Positions 1 through 7,033 of a stretch of DNA of 40,670 bases are shown one piece after another. The position numbers were made by a program, and so were the translations under genes. This DNA comes from Marinomonas ushuaiensis DSM 15871 (GTDB lineage: Bacteria; Pseudomonadota; Gammaproteobacteria; Pseudomonadales; Marinomonadaceae): NCBI RefSeq assembly GCF_000521805.1, contig NZ_JAMB01000020.1:1-40670 (forward strand), given 5' to 3'. The number at the start of each line of letters is the position of its first letter. Position 1 is the first letter of the stretch. The notes below the pieces were generated by a model. That model was not told where the DNA came from. It saw only the letters and a list, made by a program, of their open reading frames with translations, and searched no databases.

Positions 1-343
1 ATACTTTAGCGAAACTGTTTATTCAATGCAAGATCAAATAATAGACATTTTATGATTTTTTATTCTATTGACCTTTTCACTGTAAAAAATAATGAGGGTA
101 ATCTTCTGATGGGTGAGAGTTTCGAATGTCGAATTTTTTTAATAAGTTAGTCGTATTTATAAACTTCTAAGCGTTTTTTAGTGTTTTCCTAAATGAATAA
201 ATTCTTAATACTTCATCAAATAATACTGAAGACTAGGTTGCCGCTTCCGATTCGAATAAGGCTTGGTCATGCTATTTACTATCAACGTTGGTGTGAAATA
301 AAGAGTGGCTTATGAAAAAATGAAAAAACTGAGATTAATGACC

Positions 344-525
344 TTAGCCTGAGGCTACTTCTAATCCTGCCTTGTTTTTATCTCCGGCTCCGGCAATACC
401 AAAAGCAGCAATGGCTTGTTCACCTAAAGTGGCAATTAATAAAAGATCTATAAAAGTAATGGATTACATGAGTATAGCCTTGCAGGTCATTGGCTTTGTA
501 GTAATGTCTTTTTTGAAAGGTTCAT
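344..525 (-). pseudogene. Relic of a MATE-family efflux transporter (N-terminal fragment)
   Basis: Reading leftward from an ATG at 525, the frame opens MNLSKKTLLQSQ, then meets a stop. A neighbouring frame (463-347) continues IDLLLIATLGEQAIAAFGIA, which resembles the first helix and loop of MATE (NorM-like) drug/sodium antiporters. It is followed at once by GAGDKNKAGLEVA, which resembles a motif normally some 35-40 residues further on (GAGD..RAG). A frame change, an internal deletion and stops at both ends show this is a remnant, not a working gene. Family assignment rests on motif recognition only. Confidence 0.45.
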
Positions 526-761
526 GAGTCACCGTATTATTTTTTATTGCATTACGTTATCGTGAATCGCTCAGATTAGGCGATTAATTTTCTATGAAAT
601 AATATCATGCAAATATAAGAAGAATAGTTGTTATATTTAGTTTGGGAAAACAGTGTGATGATTTAATTTATTATTATCAATGATTTCAAATGGATAGATG
701 AATTCTGCCGTTTGAAGTTATATGTTTTTTTGAATCGGTACAAAAAATCTTCAAAACTATA

Positions 762-791
762 TTGACCCAGTGGTTGAAAGCGGAATACAAT
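762..791 (+). promoter_or_regulatory. Predicted sigma-70 promoter of the cold-shock gene
   Basis: TTGACC (762-767) and TACAAT (786-791) are separated by 18 bases, close to the sigma-70 consensus. Transcription from about 798 would give a leader of roughly 160 bases before the ATG at 959. That is similar in length to the known Escherichia coli cspA leader, which controls cold-induced expression. Confidence 0.5.
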
Positions 792-797
792 CAGTTT

Positions 798-958
798 CGT
801 TTAAAAGAGTTGGCAATATTTATGTCCAGAGTTGCGAATATTACGTCATGTATGTTCGGTCCTGTTAAGTCATAAGTAATACCGAGTTTTTTTAGCACTA
901 TAACGTATGGCGATTAACGCCTGCGTATAAATTAACTTAACCTACAGGATAAACAGAC
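798..958 (+). promoter_or_regulatory. Putative long 5' untranslated leader of the cold-shock mRNA
   Basis: About 160 bases lie between the predicted transcription start and the ATG. A small hairpin GGCG-ATTAA-CGCC (909-921) sits ahead of the ribosome-binding site AGGAT (946-950), comparable in place to a small hairpin near the end of the E. coli cspA leader. No clear copy of the E. coli cold-box sequence was found. A thermosensing role is inferred from length and position only. Confidence 0.35.
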
Positions 959-1168
959 ATGTCTGACGTAGTAACTGGTACAGTAAAATTTTTCAACGAA
1001 ACTAAAGGTTTCGGTTTCATCACTCAAGATTCAGGTCCTGACGTTTTCGTTCATTTCTCTGCAATCAACACTTCTGGTTTCAAAACTTTGGCTGAAGGCC
1101 AAAAAGTTGAATTCCAAGTAGCTCAAGGCAAAAAAGGCCCTGAAGCTCAAAACGTTACACCTTTATAA
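959..1168 (+). CDS. Cold-shock protein (CspA family)
   Basis: A 69-residue single-domain OB-fold protein, the usual CspA length. The two nucleic-acid-binding motifs are plain: RNP1-type KGFGFI (residues 17-22) and RNP2-type VFVHF (residues 29-33). Such proteins bind single-stranded RNA and DNA in the cytoplasm, melt RNA secondary structure and help translation, often in the cold. The ATG has AGGAT eight bases upstream. The gene stands alone, with a long predicted leader upstream and a terminator downstream. Whether this paralogue is cold-induced or constitutive cannot be told from the protein; the long leader favours cold regulation. Confidence 0.95.
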   Translation: MSDVVTGTVKFFNETKGFGFITQDSGPDVFVHFSAINTSGFKTLAEGQKVEFQVAQGKKGPEAQNVTPL

Positions 1169-1195
1169 GGTAACGTTGCTGAGAGTCTTCTCAGC
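1151..1195 (+). repeat. Two tandem hairpins across and after the csp stop codon
   Basis: AACGTTA (1151-1157) pairs with TAACGTT (1171-1177), with an inner CCTT/AAGG extension; this hairpin includes the last codons and the TAA stop. Immediately after, GCTGAGA (1178-1184) pairs with TCTCAGC (1189-1195). With the terminator at 1209-1240, three hairpins occur in a row. Neither has a T-run, so they may stabilise the 3' end or affect termination or decay rather than stop transcription. Confidence 0.55.
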
Positions 1196-1208
1196 AGTGC
1201 GAATACTA

Positions 1209-1240
1209 AAAAGCGACTTTTGAGTCGCTTTTTTTGTTTT
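1209..1240 (+). terminator. Rho-independent terminator of the csp gene
   Basis: AAAGCGACT pairs with AGTCGCTTT around a TTTG-type loop and runs into seven T, then GTTTTTG. It separates the cold-shock gene from the DUF2058 gene. Confidence 0.9.
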
Positions 1241-1314
1241 TGTAGGATGTGATTGAAATATTTTTTATACTTGATATTACTCAGAGTATTAGAAATGTGA
1301 TAAAGGTGATAATA

Positions 1315-1866
1315 ATGGCTGCGAAATCATTGCAAGAGCAATTGCTTGGCGTTGGGCTTGTTGATAAGAAAAAAGTTAAAAAGCTTAAAGCTGAAAAATT
1401 ACAGCACAAGCAACAAGTAAAAAAAGGTAAGGCTACTGCGTCTGCAGCGGATGAGCTTGAAAAGCAGGAAGAGCTTAAGCGCCAAAGAGTTGAAAAAATA
1501 GAAAAAGATCGAGCTTTGAATTTAGAACGCCAAAAACTTGCTGAACAGAAAGCAGTTCAAGGGCAGATACGTCAGATGATTGAGCAAAATCGAGTTCGTA
1601 AAGAGAATGGGGATATTGCTTATCACTTTACAGATGCCAAAAAAGTGAAGCAGTTATATATTAGCCAGGCTATGCATAATGATTTGAGTCGAGGGCATTT
1701 GGCAATTGCTAAACTTGATCAGCAATATGAGATAATTCCAGAGCCCGTTGCAGTGAAAATTAATGAGCGAGACTCATCTTACATATTAGTCTGTAACAAC
1801 CGTGTAGAAAGTGTTGATGATGACCCTTATGCAGACTTTCAGATCCCAGATGATCTGATGTGGTAA
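1315..1866 (+). CDS. DUF2058 family protein (YaiL-like)
   Basis: A 183-residue soluble, highly charged protein starting MAAKSLQEQLLGVGLV. The N-terminal ~110 residues are Lys/Glu/Gln-rich and look like a long helix or coiled coil (about 25-95). The C-terminal part ends in the acidic DDPYADFQIPDDLMW tail typical of DUF2058. Function is unknown; the E. coli member is YaiL. The frame is open from 1249, but the ATG at 1315 has AAGGTG six bases upstream and begins with the family's usual N-terminus, so I chose it. It follows the csp terminator and is followed by its own hairpin, so it is probably monocistronic. Confidence 0.85.
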   Translation: MAAKSLQEQLLGVGLVDKKKVKKLKAEKLQHKQQVKKGKATASAADELEKQEELKRQRVEKIEKDRALNLERQKLAEQKAVQGQIRQMIEQNRVRKENGDIAYHFTDAKKVKQLYISQAMHNDLSRGHLAIAKLDQQYEIIPEPVAVKINERDSSYILVCNNRVESVDDDPYADFQIPDDLMW

Positions 1867-1882
1867 TCGTACTTCTTCGTTT

Positions 1883-1904
1883 TCGAGGGTTATTTGACCC
1901 TCGA
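1883..1904 (+). terminator. Probable terminator after the DUF2058 gene
   Basis: TCGAGGGT (1883-1890) pairs with ACCCTCGA (1897-1904) around a six-base loop. The tail is TCTTCTAACCTTTT, T-rich but not a clean T-run, so termination may be partial. Confidence 0.5.
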
Positions 1905-2266
1905 TCTTCTAACCTTTTGTATTTAATGCCTTCCTTTTTTGGTGTTTTACTCCTTTCTTGACGCAATACTTTCGAATTAACAGCTTTAAGTTCAATTTGT
2001 TTGCATTTCTTGCATCTTTATTTTTTCATTTCTTTATTTAACTATCTGAAATTAAAGGTTTTATTCACTTTTCAACGAGACTTTTTTATATTTAGAAATC
2101 CTTTTTAAATCTTATATTTCACAAAAAAAGCACTGATAGCGAATAGAATATGCAATTATCACGCACTAGGTTGCCTTTTTTTGCAGAATGTTTAGATTGT
2201 TTGCTTGTTGCTTGCTTATATCGAGCGTTCAAAAGAAAAATGCAAACATTAAAAAGGGAAACGAAA
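1905..2266. other. AT-rich intergenic region before the porin
   Basis: About 360 bases with no gene recognised. A weak sigma-70 promoter candidate for the porin is TTTAGA (2091-2096), 16 bases, TATATT (2113-2118), which would leave a leader of about 140 bases. The reading frame of the porin stays open upstream to an ATG at 2150, but that extension lacks a ribosome-binding site and would bury the signal peptide. Long porin leaders are common targets of small RNAs; nothing here proves that. Confidence 0.4.
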
Positions 2267-3148
2267 ATGAAAAAGTCAATTATTGCTATCGCAGTATCAA
2301 GTGTTGCTCTTACGTCTGTATCTGCTTATGCGGCAGAAGGTTCTACAGTAGATATTTACGGTAACATCCAGTATGTAATTAGTGATACTGAAGGTGCTGG
2401 AGATTTTGCTGACAATGGCTCGACTTTAGGTGTACAAGGTGAGACTAAAGTCAATGATGATTTGACTGGTTTCTTCAAATACGAACTAGAGTTCGATGCT
2501 GACGAAGATGGTGATGGCGCTAATGAGGCTCAACTTGACCAAGCATTCGTTGGCTTACAAGGTAACTTTGGTAAAGTAAAAGTTGGTTCTTTCGACAGTA
2601 TTTACAATGATGCCATCCAAGATGGAATTGATCAATTTGAGTACCTTGGTCTTGGCGTTGCTGATACCGCAGAAGAAGGTGACACAATTGCTTACTTCTC
2701 TCCTTCTTTTGGTGGGTTCGAGTTTCAAGTTTCTTCACAAGTAAATACTGCTGAAGGTGCGGGTAATGCGACTACGGCTGTAGCTAAGTACAGCGTTGAT
2801 GCGCTTACTATTTCTGCAGGTTATGACTCTCTTGATGATGGTGATGACGAAACAATTGGTTTCGCAGCTAGTTATCAGGTATCACCTGCCTTATCTGTAA
2901 CAGCTAAAACTGAGTCAACTACAGATGTACAAGATATTGTAGGTTTAGCAACTCGCTATGGCTATGGTGCTGGTGATCTTTATGCTTCAGCACAAGTTGT
3001 TTCTCCTGATTCTGCGGATGACTACAACGAATACGCTGCAGGTGTAACGTATAGCCTTGCTTCAAACATGTATGTATACGGAGAAGTTGGTCAACTTGAT
3101 GCAACTGAAGACACTACAACTGCTGTCGGTGTTTACTACGGCTTCTAA
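2267..3148 (+). CDS. Gram-negative general porin
   Basis: A 293-residue outer-membrane beta-barrel. A classical signal peptide (MKKSIIAIAVSS..., cleavage after SAYA at residue 22) leads into VDIYGNIQYV, the usual first strand of trimeric porins. The protein ends GVYYGF, with the terminal Phe needed for BAM recognition. The body is very acidic, with Asp/Glu-rich loops such as DADEDGDGANEAQ, common in marine bacteria. It should form a diffusion pore for small hydrophilic solutes; substrate preference is not readable. The start at 2267 is chosen over an in-frame ATG at 2150 because the signal peptide begins here and GGGAA lies just upstream. Two hairpins follow the gene. Confidence 0.9.
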   Translation: MKKSIIAIAVSSVALTSVSAYAAEGSTVDIYGNIQYVISDTEGAGDFADNGSTLGVQGETKVNDDLTGFFKYELEFDADEDGDGANEAQLDQAFVGLQGNFGKVKVGSFDSIYNDAIQDGIDQFEYLGLGVADTAEEGDTIAYFSPSFGGFEFQVSSQVNTAEGAGNATTAVAKYSVDALTISAGYDSLDDGDDETIGFAASYQVSPALSVTAKTESTTDVQDIVGLATRYGYGAGDLYASAQVVSPDSADDYNEYAAGVTYSLASNMYVYGEVGQLDATEDTTTAVGVYYGF

Positions 3149-3186
3149 AATCTCCAACTAGTTAAGTGGTTGATTTTATTTACTCT

Positions 3187-3216
3187 AAGGCTCCATATTA
3201 ATTTTAAAGGAGCCTT
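3187..3216 (+). terminator. Hairpin after the porin gene
   Basis: AAGGCTCC (3187-3194) pairs with GGAGCCTT (3209-3216) around an AT-rich loop. No T-run follows, so it may protect the 3' end or be a weak terminator; a stronger one lies about 70 bases on. Confidence 0.5.
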
Positions 3217-3281
3217 ATGTTAAGTACGATCATTCAAGGTTCCATGTTTTTTCTCTTGTAGATTGATTATTGGAACATTTT

Positions 3282-3318
3282 GGCACCAAGTGGAAACGCT
3301 TGGTGCCTTTTTTTATTT
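3282..3318 (+). terminator. Strong rho-independent terminator
   Basis: GGCACCAAG (3282-3290) pairs with CTTGGTGCC (3299-3307) around an eight-base loop and is followed by eight T. It is the main terminator between the porin and the cupin gene. Confidence 0.9.
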
Positions 3319-3411
3319 TTGATGACACGTAAGTGTATTGTAAAGAATGGCTTGATTGTTATTTGAGCAAACCGTTAAACTGATTCTTCACTATTTGCTT
3401 GGCACCTGATT

Positions 3412-4050
3412 ATGCTCAACATGGATTTTGCTCAAACGGTCTTTATGCACACCAATAAGATTGATTGGATTGCAAGCCCTATGTCTGGTGTATATAGAAA
3501 ACCCTTAGCAAGGGAGGAGTCAGAGCGTGGACATGCGACGAGTTTAGTGCGGTATCAGGCAGAGTCGGTTTTTCGTGCTCACCCTCACCCTTTAGGTGAG
3601 GAGATTTTAGTGCTGCAAGGCGTTTTTTCTGATGAAAAAGGTGACTATAAAGCAGGTAGTTACTTTCGAAACCCTCCTGGAAGTAGTCATGCGCCTCATA
3701 GTGTCGAAGGTTGTCTGTTACTTGTGAAGCTGCATCAGTTTCAAGTATCTGATCTTAATCAGGTGTATATTGAGACCCCTAGTATATGGTCTTCAGATAT
3801 AGATGAAGTTTTACCACTTTATCAATATGGTACTGAGCGTGTTTGGCTTGTTCGTATGAGTAATTCTAAAAATCTTATGGCCCAATTAGAGTTGTCTTGT
3901 TCTGTTGAGCTATTTGTTGTTTCAGGTGAGGCTAAATACGGAGATAGGGTGATTGTTTCAGGTGATTGGTTGAGAGAGCCAAATTTTTCGTTGGATCTTT
4001 GGTCTGTTGAGTCTGCCTGTTTTATATGGATAAAATCGGGGCATTTTTAG
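3412..4050 (+). CDS. ChrR-like cupin domain protein
   Basis: A 212-residue soluble protein with a ChrR-type cupin. The metal-binding motif reads HPHPLGEEILVLQGVF (about residues 57-72), followed by AGSYFRNPPGSSHAPHS (about 81-97), which supplies the second cupin histidines. The C-terminal half looks like a degenerate second cupin. In Rhodobacter ChrR this domain binds zinc and senses singlet oxygen as part of an anti-sigma factor, but here there is no N-terminal anti-sigma helix domain and no sigma factor gene nearby, so it is a stand-alone cupin of unknown substrate. No strong ribosome-binding site precedes the ATG at 3412 or the in-frame ATG at 3421. It lies 43 bases before the FAH gene, probably in one operon. 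Confidence 0.75.
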   Translation: MLNMDFAQTVFMHTNKIDWIASPMSGVYRKPLAREESERGHATSLVRYQAESVFRAHPHPLGEEILVLQGVFSDEKGDYKAGSYFRNPPGSSHAPHSVEGCLLLVKLHQFQVSDLNQVYIETPSIWSSDIDEVLPLYQYGTERVWLVRMSNSKNLMAQLELSCSVELFVVSGEAKYGDRVIVSGDWLREPNFSLDLWSVESACFIWIKSGHF

Positions 4051-4093
4051 ATTATATCTGCACACAGGTATAACGTATTGAATTGAGGTTTGC

Positions 4094-4801
4094 GTGAAGC
4101 ATATTGTACCGGAACAAAAACGTATTTTTTTACCTATAGCTAATAGTGATCAAGTTTTTCCTGTTGGTCGTGTTTATTGTGTTGGGCGTAACTATGCAGA
4201 GCATTCTAAAGAAATGGGAGATGACCCAGAAAGAGATCCTCCATTTTTTTTTGCTAAGGATGCTTCAAGTGTCGTTCCTGTTGGCTTTTCCGAGCAGGCT
4301 AATATTTCCTATCCTATGTCGACAGCTCAATTTGAATATGAAGTTGAGTTAGTGGTTGCGATAGGGGAAGGTGGTGCCAATTTAACTATGAAGCAGGCAG
4401 AAAATGCTGTTCTTGGTTATGCTGTCGGTTTAGATATGACCCGACGAGACCTTCAAGCTCAAGCAAAAAAGAAAGGCCGTCCATGGGAAGTTGGTAAGTC
4501 ATTCGATGAGTCTGCACCAGTTAGTCCAATTGTTTTAAAAAATGACCTGCTGTCTGAACGTGTTTCTAAAGGTGAAATAGGTCTAAAAGTGAATGGTGAG
4601 CTTAAGCAAATTAGCCGCGTTTCGAATTTAACTTGGTCTATTGAAGAGGTTATCTGCAAGCTCTCGGAAGTGTTTGAGTTGCGTGCTGGTGATTTAATTA
4701 TGACAGGAACGCCTGAAAATGTAGGTTCTGTTGTTGTCGGTGATGAAATGTTTGCTTGGGTTGAGCATTTAGGTGAAATTAAGGTTTGTGTTATTGATTA
4801 A
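4094..4801 (+). CDS. Fumarylacetoacetate hydrolase (FAH) family protein
   Basis: A 235-residue one-domain FAH-fold enzyme. Visible family motifs are GRNYAEHSKEMG (about residues 31-42), the metal-ligand strand FEYEVELVVAIG, GLDMTRRD with the second acidic ligand, and TGTPENVG near the end. Members cleave or isomerise beta-diketones and related acids with Mg2+ (fumarylpyruvate hydrolase, oxaloacetate decarboxylase/tautomerase); the substrate cannot be chosen from the sequence. The start is a GTG at 4094, with GAGG five bases upstream. It follows the cupin closely and overlaps the 3' end of the convergent DTW gene by 11 bases. Confidence 0.85.
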   Translation: MKHIVPEQKRIFLPIANSDQVFPVGRVYCVGRNYAEHSKEMGDDPERDPPFFFAKDASSVVPVGFSEQANISYPMSTAQFEYEVELVVAIGEGGANLTMKQAENAVLGYAVGLDMTRRDLQAQAKKKGRPWEVGKSFDESAPVSPIVLKNDLLSERVSKGEIGLKVNGELKQISRVSNLTWSIEEVICKLSEVFELRAGDLIMTGTPENVGSVVVGDEMFAWVEHLGEIKVCVID

Positions 4802-5249
4802 ATTCTAGAAATTGTTTTGATAGTTTACCAGCTGCTGAGTGTTGGTATTCTGTTAAAATATGGATAGCCACTTCAGCAGTGCAAAGCCCCGTGTTCTTCT
4901 GGTTTCGGCGTTTGCAATAAACTGATGTGACTCCTTTTATCTCATAATGCTGAAACTTTTTTAAATAGGGAGAGCGATTGTATATTTTCCTAGCTTGCTG
5001 CCAAGTGCCATCGATAATAATGATATTATCGATGTTTGACACAGGTGTAGTGGATAATGTCTTTTGTGCTTCTTCGTATGGATAGATAAGAAGAGTATTG
5101 GTTGGAGGTAAATCTAAAATTGCCTGCTCAGGAGAGACTCTAGACCACTCAATGATTTCACAATCATTTTTAAGGGTGTCTTTTACTAATTTTCCTGTGC
5201 CAGATGTCTTCTTCAATTCTTCTGTGTGAGTGAGTAGCCAAATTTTCAT
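4791..5249 (-). CDS. DTW-domain protein, likely tRNA-uridine aminocarboxypropyltransferase
   Basis: A 152-residue protein with the DTW-family signature DGTWQQARKIY and a downstream Cys-containing segment (CKRRNQKNTGLCTAE). The family transfers the 3-amino-3-carboxypropyl group of S-adenosylmethionine to a uridine (acp3U) in tRNA; E. coli TapT (YfiP) is the model. It is shorter than TapT and appears to lack the N-terminal Cys cluster, so it may be a minimal form. The frame is open to an ATG at 5312, but the family N-terminus (KIWLLTHTEEL, then TGTGKL-like residues) begins at the ATG at 5249. Neither start has a good ribosome-binding site. Its last 11 bases overlap the convergent FAH gene. Confidence 0.75.
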   Translation of the reverse strand: MKIWLLTHTEELKKTSGTGKLVKDTLKNDCEIIEWSRVSPEQAILDLPPTNTLLIYPYEEAQKTLSTTPVSNIDNIIIIDGTWQQARKIYNRSPYLKKFQHYEIKGVTSVYCKRRNQKNTGLCTAEVAIHILTEYQHSAAGKLSKQFLEFNQ

Positions 5250-5354
5250 ACGAAGCACTTTCTTCTTTCTAAAGGAACTATTATATGCAGTTCCATTTGA
5301 GTAAGAAAACATTCTACAGGGTTAAGTTATTCAAAAAATAAAGCCGGAGTTTCT

Positions 5355-6017
5355 TTGTTACCTATAATGTATTCATTCAGGCGCTGTCCTTATGCAATTA
5401 GAGCTAGATACACTCTTGCACTTTTAGATGTTTCAGTTGAGCTGCGAGAAGTCGTTTTAAGGTCTAAGCCACAAGCACTATTGTCTTTGGGAGGCCGTTC
5501 TAGTGTTCCTCAGTTGATTGATGTTAAGGGTGCTAGATATCCTGAGAGTCTGGATATTATTTTTTGGGCACTCTCTAATTCTAATAAACCTAAAATGTCA
5601 TGTGCTCTTTGGCCGCAATCTATGGTGCAAAAAAGTAAGGTAATCGCCTGGATAAAGTATAACGATCATTTTTTTAAATATTGGTTAGATCGTTACAAAT
5701 ACGCGGATCGATTTCCTGAGTTTAGTGAAGAGTACTATCGTAATAAAGGAGAGGTTTTTCTAAAGCGTTTGAATAAGCGTTTAGAAGAAAATGATTTTTT
5801 ATTTGGTAATGAAATTTGTCTTGCTGATGTCGCAGTTTTTCCATTTGTGCGTCAATTCGCGGCAGTCCGTCCAGACTGGTTTGAACAATCTGAATATAGT
5901 CATGTAAAAACTTGGCTGAATGGTTTCCTCAATTCTCATTTATTTAGCGCAATAGTTATGAAGAAAATGCCGGCATGGGAAGCAGGGCAAGAAGTTGTTC
6001 TCTTCCCTGCTTATTAG
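5355..6017 (+). CDS. Glutathione S-transferase family protein
   Basis: A 220-residue cytoplasmic protein with a thioredoxin-fold N-terminal half, including RRCPYAIRARYTL (about residues 9-21), where the Cys-Pro resembles the omega/glutaredoxin-like GST active site. The SVPQL segment holds the cis-proline and PESLDI the glutathione-contacting position. The C-terminal half is helical, with the conserved CLADVAVFPFVRQF motif (about 155-168). Substrate is unknown. The likely start is TTG at 5355, with GGAG five bases upstream; an ATG at 5367 is the alternative. It reads away from the DTW gene and converges on bamD. Confidence 0.85.
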   Translation: MLPIMYSFRRCPYAIRARYTLALLDVSVELREVVLRSKPQALLSLGGRSSVPQLIDVKGARYPESLDIIFWALSNSNKPKMSCALWPQSMVQKSKVIAWIKYNDHFFKYWLDRYKYADRFPEFSEEYYRNKGEVFLKRLNKRLEENDFLFGNEICLADVAVFPFVRQFAAVRPDWFEQSEYSHVKTWLNGFLNSHLFSAIVMKKMPAWEAGQEVVLFPAY

Positions 6018-6029
6018 ATTTATTTTGTT

Positions 6030-6872
6030 CTAATCAATTAATCCAAAAGTGATCCAGTATAGGAAGCTTGGATCTGCATCGCTTGGGAGTTCAAGTGGAA
6101 TGAAATTTCCTTGTTCATCTATATGTGAGGAGTTCGGGAAACTTTGTTTCAAAACCGTTAGATTTGTTTGCGCCAAGCTTGTTTTCTGCAGGTCGTTATA
6201 AGATTGAACATTAATGGCTAAAGCATCTTCCACTGCAACTGTGCTTGGGTAATTTTGAATCACTTCTTGGCTTCGGCGTAATGCCGAAAGAGGGGCCTTT
6301 CTTTTTAAGTAATAGCGAGCCACGGTTAGTTCATGTCGTGCGACCATTTCGCGTAAATAATACATTCTTGCTTTTGCGTCTGGAGCGTAAATGTTATTTG
6401 GAAAACGAGAGGTAAAGTCAGCGAGTTCATTAAATGCTTTAGACAGTTCTTTTGCATCCCTTTCACTTGGGTCTTGATTCAAATAGCGTGATAACAAGCT
6501 TTCTGCGCCTTGATAGGTTGATAAGGCACGCATGTAATAGACGTAACCAAGTGAATCATGCTCTGGGTGGTTTTTTATAAATCGCTCGGCTGTAGCGTGT
6601 GCAGCGATATGTTCGCCTGCTTGCATTTGGGCATAGATTAAGTCCAATTCAGCGCGTGTACTAAATTCGCCAAATGGATAGCGAGAGTCTAAATCCTTTA
6701 AGTGTTTTATGGCAGTACTAGGAAGATTTTCTTCCAATGCTTGCTGTGCTTTATCGTAATAGACGCGCTCAGGAAGGTCAGGTTCTTGTACTGGTTTACT
6801 TGAACAAGCCACAATGAATAAAGAAAAACTTACTATTCCAGAAAATCGGAGCAACGAGTGATGAAATCCCAT
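6030..6872 (-). CDS. bamD: Outer membrane assembly lipoprotein BamD
   Basis: A 280-residue lipoprotein. The signal peptide ends in a lipobox FIVAC with acylated Cys23, followed by SSK. The mature part is a series of TPR-like helix pairs starting YYDKAQQALEENLPSTAIKHL, the ComL/YfiO family hallmark. BamD is the essential partner of BamA in the BAM complex at the inner face of the outer membrane and recognises beta-signals of barrel proteins such as the porin in this window. Length fits the family (about 245-340). It is divergent from rluD, the standard arrangement in gammaproteobacteria. Confidence 0.97.
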   Translation of the reverse strand: MGFHHSLLRFSGIVSFSLFIVACSSKPVQEPDLPERVYYDKAQQALEENLPSTAIKHLKDLDSRYPFGEFSTRAELDLIYAQMQAGEHIAAHATAERFIKNHPEHDSLGYVYYMRALSTYQGAESLLSRYLNQDPSERDAKELSKAFNELADFTSRFPNNIYAPDAKARMYYLREMVARHELTVARYYLKRKAPLSALRRSQEVIQNYPSTVAVEDALAINVQSYNDLQKTSLAQTNLTVLKQSFPNSSHIDEQGNFIPLELPSDADPSFLYWITFGLID

Positions 6873-7033
6873 GTATAATCAAAACCTTGATATGGTAGTA
6901 GATTAGCCTCAATCGGCATTTTGTAGCGTTTTATTGCGAATAGATGATGAAGAGCAAGGCGCTACACGTTTTTTCACTTTCAAGTTCAATGATAAAACCA
7001 ATGAACTGAAAATAATAGATTAAAGTACATTGT

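Larger units (their letters stand above)
1..958. other. Gene-poor AT-rich region
   Basis: No intact gene is seen in these 958 bases on either strand. Two things are recognisable: a decayed MATE-transporter fragment on the minus strand (344-525) and, near the right end, a promoter and long leader for the cold-shock gene at 959. Bases 1-343 show only short frames broken by stops. Bases 702-872 contain a stop-free plus-strand stretch of 57 codons with no usable start and no family I recognise; it overlaps the predicted promoter, so I do not call it a gene. Confidence 0.6.

Noticed and set aside
702..872. Stop-free plus-strand stretch of 57 codons (ILPFEVICFF... to VKS)
   Set aside because: No start codon with a ribosome-binding site, no family recognised, and it overlaps the predicted csp promoter and leader; such a length is possible by chance.
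3398..3411. Sigma-54-like TGGCAC and a 14-base match (CTTGGCACCTGATT) shared with 31201-31214
   Set aside because: The GG-to-GC spacing is 11 rather than 10 bases at the first site and GC is absent at the second. A few repeated 14-mers are expected by chance in 40 kb.
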